A program made the position numbers and the translations under genes. Below the pieces are notes generated by a model. The model was not told where the DNA came from, did not search any database, and saw only the letters and a program-made list of their open reading frames with translations. Source: a bacterium (GTDB lineage Bacteria > Zixibacteria > MSB-5A5 > GN15 > FEB-12). Taken from it: a stretch of DNA of 7,216 nt. This document shows, piece by piece, positions 1-6,600 of this stretch. Within the stretch, counting starts at the first letter, position 1. Every line of letters begins with the position of its first letter. The stretch covers positions 1 through 7,216 of the forward strand of contig JAUXBJ010000077.1 in NCBI GenBank assembly GCA_030619425.1, written 5' to 3'.

Positions 1-41
1 ATGGAGCCGATTGCCGATTAACAATCCGATCAGCGGACGGA

Positions 42-215
42 ATGGAAGCTGCGGTTGTATTACACGACAGTTCCGATTACGACAGCCGACGAGAACTGGT
101 CGAAAGAACCGCCTACTCATTATACGAGAGCCGTGGCCACTCTCACGGAGACGACCATCAGGACTGGTTGGAAGCGGAACGACGGCTCAATGAGGCAGCG
201 TCTGTTTTTGTGTAG
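42..215 (+). CDS. Small DUF2934-like protein (57 aa)
   Basis: This short reading frame encodes 57 residues. Residues 16-50 match the pattern I know for DUF2934: an Arg-rich start (SRRELVERTAYSLYESRG), then a His/Asp/Gly-rich turn (HSHGDDHQ), then DWLEAERRLNEA, where the 'DW..AE..L' core is the family hallmark. The fold should be two short helices. The function of the family is unknown and no catalytic residues are apparent. The ATG at 42 is the only canonical start in this frame inside the window, and GGACGG lies just upstream of it. The frame is open to the left edge, so a longer protein starting outside the window is possible. It ends at TAG 213-215, 27 bases from the convergent rtcB stop, and I see no clear terminator between them. 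The family match rests on pattern recognition. Confidence 0.72.
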   Translation: MEAAVVLHDSSDYDSRRELVERTAYSLYESRGHSHGDDHQDWLEAERRLNEAASVFV

Positions 216-242
216 AAGATCAACGATCTACTCGGCGCCGGC

Positions 243-1721
243 TTAGCCCTTGACCACCCCGAGTGGGCGGAGTCGGACCACCTTGCGCGCCAACCCTGAT
301 TTGTGCGATACGTCGACCACGTTGTCGATATCTTTGTAAGCACCGGGTGCTTCCTCGCTGATGAGGCGACGGTTCTTGGCCCGTAGGTAGATCCCGCTCT
401 CTTTGAGTTGACGTTCCACCTTGTCCGCCGGGTGTTGCTGGATGGCGGCATGACGTGACATCAGCCGACCCGCACCATGACAACTGGAACCGAACGCTTT
501 GCTCATGGCGTGCTCAGTCCCAACCAGCAGATAACTGGAGGTACCCATATCACCGGGAATCAGCACCGGCTGTCCGACATGGCGATACTGATCGGGCACC
601 GCCGGGTGACCCGGACCGAAGGCACGCGTGGCCCCCTTGCGATGAACGTATAGATCGCGTCGACCGGTCGGAGTGTCATGCTGTTCAAGTTTGGCGATGT
701 TGTGCGCGATGTCGTAGATCTGTCGTAGCCCGAGTTGCTCCGCGCTCTGCCCAAACACCGCCTCGAACGATTCCCTGATCCAGTGCGTAATTAACTGACG
801 GTTGGCCCAGGCGTAATTGGCCCCACACTTCATGGCCGCGAAATACCGTTGCGCTTCATCCGACGACGCAGGGGCGCAGGACAACTCTCTGTCGACCAAC
901 GGCAAGCCGTACTTCTTGTTGGCGCGCCGCATCAACTCCAGATAGTCGGTGCAGATCTGGTGACCGCAGCCGCGCGAGCCGGTGTGGATCATGACCAGAA
1001 TCTGGTTGACTTCGGTCACACCAAAGGCGGCCGCGGTCTCGGTGTCATAGATAGCATCAACTCGCTGCACCTCGAGGAAATGATTCCCCGCCCCCAGCGT
1101 GCCCAACTGCGGCGCGCCTCGTTTCTTGGCGTTGTCGCTCACCAGCGAAGGATCAGCGCCGTCGATGCCACCCTGTTCCTCGGTCGCGATCAGGTCTTCC
1201 GGCCAACCGTAACCGTGCTCCACCGCCCAACTGGAACCATCACGCAGGACGCAGTCCACATCCTCACGGGAAAGTCGGAGTCGGCTCTTGGAGCCCACGC
1301 CGGACGGGACGTTGGTGAACATGGTGTCGACCAGTTCCTGGATGCGAGGTTTGACATCATCGAAGTGAAGATCGGTGCGCAACAGTCGCACACCGCAGTT
1401 GATATCATAGCCGACCCCACCCGGCGAGATAACACCCTCGTGCGCATCGAACGCCGCCACGCCGCCGATAGCAAAACCGTAACCGTGATGGATATCCGGC
1501 ATGGCAATGGAGTAACCGACGATGCCCGGCAACGTGGCCACATTGACCACCTGTTCCGGCGCATTGTCGCGGGTGATGGAATCTATCATTCGATCATCGG
1601 CGTAAATCAGCCCCGGCACGTTCATGCGCAAACCATGCCTCTTCATCGCTTCGCTTTGGTAATCCTGTGGAATCACGAAGCGGCAATCATCGATTTTCTC
1701 AAGGGGACCTGTCCAACTCAT
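243..1721 (-). CDS. rtcB: RtcB, GTP-dependent 3'-phosphate/5'-OH RNA ligase
   Basis: RtcB joins RNA 2',3'-cyclic phosphate or 3'-phosphate ends to 5'-OH ends. It works through a covalent His-GMP intermediate and uses Mn2+ and GTP, in tRNA splicing or RNA repair in the cytoplasm. The 492-residue protein is full length for the family (about 480). Signature motifs are present in order: PDIHHGYGFAIGG (75-87), SPGGVGYDINCGVRLL (99-114) with metal ligands D106 and C109, GNHF (212-215) with N213/H214, IHTGSRG (245-251) with H246, AHN with H340, and SSCHGAGR (412-419), where H415 is the expected guanylated histidine. It ends in the usual basic, hydrophobic tail (ARKVVRLRPLGVVKG). The ATG at 1719-1721 gives the standard N-terminus; the ribosome site is weak (GGAT eight bases upstream). 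It lies downstream of archease on the same strand, and the 252-base gap is mostly filled by repeats. All active-site residues I can place are intact. Confidence 0.97.
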   Translation of the reverse strand: MSWTGPLEKIDDCRFVIPQDYQSEAMKRHGLRMNVPGLIYADDRMIDSITRDNAPEQVVNVATLPGIVGYSIAMPDIHHGYGFAIGGVAAFDAHEGVISPGGVGYDINCGVRLLRTDLHFDDVKPRIQELVDTMFTNVPSGVGSKSRLRLSREDVDCVLRDGSSWAVEHGYGWPEDLIATEEQGGIDGADPSLVSDNAKKRGAPQLGTLGAGNHFLEVQRVDAIYDTETAAAFGVTEVNQILVMIHTGSRGCGHQICTDYLELMRRANKKYGLPLVDRELSCAPASSDEAQRYFAAMKCGANYAWANRQLITHWIRESFEAVFGQSAEQLGLRQIYDIAHNIAKLEQHDTPTGRRDLYVHRKGATRAFGPGHPAVPDQYRHVGQPVLIPGDMGTSSYLLVGTEHAMSKAFGSSCHGAGRLMSRHAAIQQHPADKVERQLKESGIYLRAKNRRLISEEAPGAYKDIDNVVDVSHKSGLARKVVRLRPLGVVKG

Positions 1722-1750
1722 GTCATAACATCCGGCTTTGGGTTTCGCGT

Positions 1751-1775
1751 GCTGTCAGGCGACTCGCCTGACAGC
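1751..1775. repeat. Perfect palindromic hairpin, 11-bp stem and 3-base loop
   Basis: GCTGTCAGGCG (1751-1761) and CGCCTGACAGC (1765-1775) are exact reverse complements around the loop ACT. The hairpin begins 30 bases upstream of the rtcB start codon and lies within the presumed archease-rtcB transcript. There is no T tract on either side, so it is not a typical intrinsic terminator. It could be a REP-like dispersed palindrome, a transcript-processing site, or an operator for a dimeric regulator. The sequence shows only the symmetry. Confidence 0.8.
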
Positions 1776-1780
1776 CTTGG

Positions 1781-1948
1781 CAGGTTGTTGAAAAAGTGAT
1801 AATTCTGTCATTGCGAGCGACCGAAGACACTCGTGTCGCAGGGAGCGCGGCAATCTCTCTCGCGCTGTTTACGAACGAATTGAGATTGCCACGGTCACGC
1901 GTTTCGCGTGACCTCGCAATGACGATTGCGGCGTTTTTCAACAGCCTG
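1781..1948. mobile_element. MITE-like nested inverted-repeat element (168 bp)
   Basis: The ends are terminal inverted repeats: CAGGTTGTTGAAAAA (1781-1795) and the reverse complement of 1934-1948, CAGGCTGTTGAAAAA, match at 14 of 15 positions. Inside are further paired arms: GTCATTGCGAG (1807-1817) with CTCGCAATGAC (1913-1923), and GGCAATCTC (1849-1857) with GAGATTGCC (1882-1890), both perfect. Two hairpins sit in the arms: GACAC/GTGTC (1826-1837) and GGTCACGCG/CGCGTGACC with a TTT loop (1893-1913). No transposase is encoded, so it would be a non-autonomous element. 'GTCATTGCGAG...GCAATCTC' is a motif I recognise from dispersed intergenic repeats in many bacterial genomes. The flanks (TTGG before, TTGA after) do not show a convincing target duplication. 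It separates archease from rtcB; without it the gap would be about 84 bases. Confidence 0.85.
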
Positions 1949-1973
1949 TTGAGGTTCGAGAATCTTCGATCTG

Positions 1974-2399
1974 TCATATATCGAACAACACCTGCACATA
2001 GCACTCGCCGTCATTCTCCGACTTGTCGACTATCTCCATCATATGGTACGAGACACCCTTGACATGGTGACCATGCCCGTGTCGTTTTTCATCGAATCTC
2101 TCCCCCCTCGCCGTGGCCGTCATTCGCGTCTCACTGACAAGAGTGACCTCGAACTCGCTCAGCACCATCTGGTCCACCTCGAACTTCACCAGCAACTCCG
2201 ACAGGAATCCAACCAGCAACCCCTCAATGTCTATCGACTCGACCTCGATGGTCACCTTCGTTACCGAAGCTATCGACGCATCGCCTGTGATGATCGCAAA
2301 CAGTGCTTCACCGGCAGCGGCAAACGCACCGGGCAGATCATCGCCGTACGCTTTGATCGCGATGTCGGCGGTGTGCTCTATCAGTTCGTGTCGTCTCAT
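1974..2399 (-). CDS. Archease, RtcB-activating protein
   Basis: Archease stimulates RtcB by promoting its guanylation and multiple turnover. With the ATG at 2397-2399 the product is 141 residues, the normal family length (about 140), and begins in the usual way (MRRHELIEHTADIAIKAYG). Family marks are EHTADI (8-13) with the acidic residue D12, the amphipathic helix LLVGFLSELLVKFE (61-74), KGVSYHMMEI (114-123), and the C-terminal VQVLFDI, where the penultimate Asp and terminal Ile are expected to take part in metal binding. A GTG at 2433-2435 in the same frame would add 12 residues (MPPCYLDVETSA) that do not look like the family. That start also lies upstream of the transcription start predicted from the candidate promoter, so I prefer the ATG. 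It is co-oriented with rtcB, the standard functional pairing. Confidence 0.93.
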   Translation of the reverse strand: MRRHELIEHTADIAIKAYGDDLPGAFAAAGEALFAIITGDASIASVTKVTIEVESIDIEGLLVGFLSELLVKFEVDQMVLSEFEVTLVSETRMTATARGERFDEKRHGHGHHVKGVSYHMMEIVDKSENDGECYVQVLFDI

Positions 2400-2417
2400 A
2401 GCGCTGGTCTCAACGTC

Positions 2418-2446
2418 AAGATAGCATGGCGGCACTCAAATCTCAA
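2418..2446 (-). promoter_or_regulatory. Candidate sigma70-type promoter for archease-rtcB
   Basis: Read on the minus strand, TTGAGA (-35, plus positions 2441-2446) and TATCTT (-10, 2418-2423) are separated by exactly 17 bases. Transcription would begin near 2411, about 12 bases before the archease ATG at 2399. The -35 matches consensus well (5 of 6) and the -10 moderately (4 of 6). Position and spacing are good, but short motifs like these also arise by chance. Confidence 0.33.
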
Positions 2447-2489
2447 GGGTTGTTCGCAGGCGCCGCCTGATTCCCGACCGACATAAATG

Positions 2490-2519
2490 TTGACTTGCCC
2501 GTTCGGTCCTGCGTATTAT
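2490..2519 (+). promoter_or_regulatory. Candidate sigma70-type promoter for the PAAR operon
   Basis: TTGACT (2490-2495) and TATTAT (2514-2519) each match the consensus at 5 of 6 positions and are 18 bases apart. The region between and after them is AT-rich compared with its surroundings. Transcription would start near 2526, giving a leader of about 45 bases before the PAAR start codon. It is divergent from the archease promoter candidate, so the intergenic region could be shared by regulators, but I see no clear operator. Confidence 0.5.
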
Positions 2520-2556
2520 TCATATTATGAGCAACACAGCGGACGCTTGAGCCAGT

Positions 2557-2562
2557 AAAGGA
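2557..2562 (+). promoter_or_regulatory. Ribosome binding site of the PAAR gene
   Basis: AAAGGA lies eight bases before the ATG at 2571. It is the best Shine-Dalgarno match seen at any start in the window and supports this start codon. Confidence 0.6.
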
Positions 2563-2570
2563 TTGTACAC

Positions 2571-3665
2571 ATGGGTAAACCAGCCGCACGCATGGGCGAC
2601 ATGACAGTGCACGGAGGCAGCATTGTGGTGGGATGTCCAACCGTGCTGATCGGTGGTAAACCGGCGGCACGAGTCAGCGATATGCACACTTGTCCCATGC
2701 AAACCCCGGCCCCGGCGCCAGTGCCGCACGTGGGCGGACCGATTTTGCCGCCTGGCGCCGTGACTGTACTGATCGGCGGTATGCCGGCTGCGTGCGTAGG
2801 CGACATGGCCACCTGTGTCGGACCACCGGATACTATCGCCCCGCCCGGAGAGCCGACCGTGTTGATAGGACCCGGCGGCGGTGGTGGCGCCGGAGCCGGG
2901 ACACCCGGAGGTGGCGGGGCACAACAAGAGGGTGCGGAAGGCGACGAGGCTGGCGACTCGACCGAACTGGCGGGTGAAGGCGAGGATCATTTTCTCCACG
3001 TCGATTTCGTCGACAAGGGTGGTTTCCCGGTGATGGGTGTGGCTTACGGCCTGGCGAAATCCGGCAGCACGGTGGATGAAGGGGTCCTGACCGGACGAGT
3101 GAAAAAAACCGGGATCGAGGCGGGCAGCTACGATATCGAACTCAGAGTTATCTCCAAAGCGGAATGGTCAACTGAGGAGGCAGCGGTCGGTGATGTGGTA
3201 CAACTCAAAGCGGACTGCTCGGGCATGGAGCCGGGTACGCCGGCTACCCTGACCATTTATTTGAGGGATCTCAATGCGCCCGACCGCAAGATAAGAGCCA
3301 TCGAGTCCGAAGTTGACGGCGACAAAATCGAGGCGGACTGGACCTTTGAGTTGAACGAAGACCTGCTGCCGGTCCAGAACGAACGGGCTGCGCGTCAGGG
3401 TTACTCCTCGCCCGCTTACTATTTCGTGGCCAGGGCAGGTGGTTGTTCGGCGCGTTCGAAGCTCCTGAAGTTTCAGGACTGGATCGAACTGAAACTTCGG
3501 GATGAGGAGGGCAACAGCATCGGCAACCGGCCTTATCGCGTTCACTGCGCCAACGGTGAAATAAAAGATGGCACTCTCGACGGCGACGGTTACGCCAAGG
3601 TGGAGAACCTCCCGCCCGGCCGGACCAAAGTGTCTTACAATGTGCGAGAACAGGGACAATCGTAA
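2571..3665 (+). CDS. PAAR-repeat spike-tip protein with beta-rich C-terminal extension
   Basis: PAAR proteins form a conical cap that sharpens the VgrG or equivalent spike of contractile injection systems and tethers cargo. Residues 1-100 carry the repeats: GKPAARMGDM (2-11), GKPAARVSDM (29-38) and GMPAACVGDM (70-79), with TVLIG at 24-28, 65-69 and 96-100. H14, H39, C41 and C82 are possible zinc ligands. Residues 101-137 are a Gly/Ala/Glu linker. Residues 138-195 look beta-rich. Residues 205-300 (GDVVQLKADCSGMEPGTPATLTIY onward) resemble the Ig-like module found on T6SS spike proteins. Residues 304-357 (WIELKLRDEEGN...NLPPG) resemble a carboxypeptidase-regulatory-like beta module. There is no signal peptide, as expected for an injected component. 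The next gene starts 20 bases downstream and is probably co-transcribed. The PAAR call is strong; the C-terminal domain names are inferred from pattern. No toxin active site is apparent. Confidence 0.92.
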   Translation: MGKPAARMGDMTVHGGSIVVGCPTVLIGGKPAARVSDMHTCPMQTPAPAPVPHVGGPILPPGAVTVLIGGMPAACVGDMATCVGPPDTIAPPGEPTVLIGPGGGGGAGAGTPGGGGAQQEGAEGDEAGDSTELAGEGEDHFLHVDFVDKGGFPVMGVAYGLAKSGSTVDEGVLTGRVKKTGIEAGSYDIELRVISKAEWSTEEAAVGDVVQLKADCSGMEPGTPATLTIYLRDLNAPDRKIRAIESEVDGDKIEADWTFELNEDLLPVQNERAARQGYSSPAYYFVARAGGCSARSKLLKFQDWIELKLRDEEGNSIGNRPYRVHCANGEIKDGTLDGDGYAKVENLPPGRTKVSYNVREQGQS

Positions 3666-3685
3666 TCCGACGGTTCGTAAGATAC

Positions 3686-6600
3686 ATGACTGGTGGCTCA
3701 GAAGGCGGCGGGACCACGGGTGGTGGGAGCGGGACTCCGTCGGGTACCACGACTACTTCTGCAGATGCCTCTGTCGGGACTGATGCTGTCACGGGCACCA
3801 CAACCGAAACCACTCTCACTCCCATCCCGGTTGACATTCTCGAATTCGAAGATACGCTCTTCCACGATGACTCGGCGGTGATGCTGCCGGAAGTGCCGGG
3901 GCTGGATCCGACTGCCGACAACGCACCAATGACCGGGGTCAAGGCGATCGGCATGGCTTTTCTTTTTGCTGCCATGTATCCGGAGCGCGGAATACTGATT
4001 ACCGGTCACACGGCATCTCAGAGTGATGTGCCGGAGAGTTTTCGCCTTTCACGCGAGCGCGCATCGTGCGTCATGTACATGTTGCAGGGAAATGACGCGC
4101 GTTGGGCACTGACATGCGCCGGACGGCACACGATTGAGGACTACAAGCAGATACTGAAGTACGTCCACGAATACACTGGATCATGGAAAGACGGCGATTG
4201 GGAATGCGATCCGGGTGATGTCGACAACAGTTTCAACGAGGCTACCCAAACAGCCTTGAACAATTTCGCCACGCATTTCAATAGTGATATTGCGGATGAT
4301 TCAGAAGAGATTGCACCGTTGCCCGCGACTCTTGGTGATATCATTAGCGAAGCAACCGACAATCGTCTCTCAGCCGGTCACTGGCTGGCTTTGTACAGTG
4401 TTTACGAACTGATGGTATGTGATTTCCTCGGCAAGACACGCACCGAACTGGCCGATATGAGTATAGACCTGAACTGGATCAGCGACACGGTCAAGATGGT
4501 TGGTTGTGGTCATTCGTATGCCGTGCCGGATTCAGAACGTGGTGATGACAAAATCAGATCAACTACGGATAGCCGTGTAGAACTTCTCATATACGATGGG
4601 AGCGACTCAGAAAGTGACGCGCTGGTGGTTTGTCCGACGATGCCGATCACAGCCGTGCATGATCTTGAGAATGACTGTCCGATGTGGCATGAGCGGCACT
4701 TCGCCAAAAACTATGTCGGCAGCGGCGATCGTTACGCCGTCGTGTACCATCTGAAGTTTCGCTACTACGATAGGATCAAGAAGGACTTTCAGGACATCCC
4801 CGGTCGTGTGAACATCAAAGCGTACAAACGAGACGCGGCAGCCGGGAGCACGGTCGAAGAGATCCCCTGCATCACGCAGTATCAGGACGGCATTCACACC
4901 GTGCGCGTTCGTTTCAGCGAGGAGAACCCTGATTTCAGCAGCAAGCTGCTCTACTTTGGCTTCGAAGCGCCCGAGCACGAAGGTACACCGGTCGTTCGGA
5001 TGATCCATACCTCGGGGCCGGACGCGACACCCGTGATCGTGAACCGCCCGGACGATTGGGCTACTAAAACCTTCGCCGAAAAATACCAATACTACGATCT
5101 CCCGATGAAATGGTTTTCGCACAACTGGCATACGAGGCACGAAAGCACCGCTGCCAATGACGAGCGTTTCCACGAACATATCAAAGACAAGCGGGAGCTC
5201 AAACCGTTCGGGAGCAACGTAACCAGTCAAAGCGAACCGTTGATGTTCTCGCTGGACGATATCGTGCTCATGGACAGCGCCACCGGCCACGATCAAAACA
5301 TCCAGGACGCCGATCAGTTAGGAACCGCCAAGGCCTTGTGCGCCGGAGGAGCCGATCCCGGCTCGCGCGTAAAGCTGTTTATTGTCGACAGCACGACCAA
5401 CCAGTTCAAGTTGTGGGAAAGACCGAACGAAGACCGCACTTCGTTGAACCCCCCTCCTCCCTCCACAGGCTCTGGCGGTGGTGGTTCAGGTAGTGGCTCA
5501 GGTTCCTCGACCACAACGCGCGCAGAGCGAATAAGGTTGGAGAGAAATCTGGTAAGCGGCTTGGCGCCCGGAGTTAAGGTCGTTCATTTTCGCGATGGCT
5601 TCTACACTGTCGGTGACCGCCGCACTACTGACGAACCCGGTGACTGGATGGACAAAACCGGCAATCAGGGCGCCTACGTCGTTGGGGCCCGAATCGCCCT
5701 GCGCGATGATCCCGACCGGCACAAAAAGTGGGAGATGCACTACAACCAACACGAGAAGAGCTACACCGGCGACTACGATGTGCACTATTTCCACCAGATA
5801 CACTTGGAGGGCAATCACCCGGTCAGTTTGCTTATCGCGAGTGCAACGATGAATTTCATGCTCGACACCCGCCAGGACCCGAGCGCAGCCGCATGGACCA
5901 GCGCTACTGAGAATCCGGGTATGAGCGACGTTGACAATTTCGTGCACCAGGGTGTCTATAACGCGCAGGAGTACTGGAACCGGAAGGGCTACTACTTCAT
6001 TGATGAACGCGACACCGGCGACGCCTACGTCATCATCAGACGGTTTGTGTTTTTCGATGAGCGCGAGACGTTCACTATGCCGCTGACTGAACTGCCGACC
6101 AACTCGGATTGGGAAGACCTATCCAATCATCAGGCGCTGTTTGGCGCCGGATCGAATTTCCGGACCGCGCAGGGACGCACCTTTGGTGGACCGGTGAAGT
6201 TTGTAGCCTTTATCTGCCCCGATCAGGCGGCCGGCGTCAACTATGGATTAGCTTACGCCTGGGCGGTACGCGGAGAGACCTCCGGCACCTATAGTCTGCC
6301 CTACTCGCTGATGAAGCTGAACAAGTCGGCCTACCAGATTACGACTGGGATTTTCGCCTACAATAACACGGGCTATCAGGAAGACGGCACCCGCTATGGT
6401 GTCTTCACACTCGCCCATGAACTGGGCCACGTCACGAGCCTCTCCGACGAGTACACTCAGGACGTGAATGAACAAGACAGTGCCACTCCGGCCCGCATGT
6501 ACATCACCAAGGGAATGCCGGGCTTCGATCAGTTTTTCGTTCAGTACAATCCGTCCACTAACCAGACTTCGATGATGTACTACAACGGTGCGCCCCGGTT

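Noticed and set aside
1751..1775. Hairpin as a rho-independent terminator
   Set aside because: There is no run of T after the stem on either strand, and it precedes a start codon and does not follow a gene end.
849..1799. 316-codon open frame on the + strand
   Set aside because: It is antisense to rtcB, whose motifs are unmistakable; the translation is Arg/His/Asp-rich without any recognisable domain.
1796..2062. Small open frames over the intergenic repeat on both strands
   Set aside because: They are created by the MITE inverted repeats and have no recognisable product.
2400..2435. GTG start giving a 153-residue archease
   Set aside because: The extra 12 residues do not resemble archease N-termini, and the candidate promoter would start transcription downstream of this codon.
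3560..3665. Programmed -1 frameshift fusing the PAAR gene to the large gene
   Set aside because: No X XXY YYZ slippery heptamer was found in the overlap of open frames; a separate start at 3686 is simpler.
3271..3975. 234-codon open frame on the - strand spanning the PAAR/large-gene junction
   Set aside because: Its Pro/Ser/Thr/Val-rich composition is the antisense of the Gly/Ser/Thr linker, and no start signal is evident.
4607..5296. 229-codon open frame on the - strand
   Set aside because: It lies wholly antisense to the large + strand gene and shows no family motif; the + strand frame is continuous and carries recognisable domains.
5498..5947. 149-codon open frame on the - strand with a hydrophobic stretch
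   Set aside because: It mirrors the large gene's coding sequence; its Val/Ile-rich part is what Asp/Asn/Tyr codons give when read in reverse.
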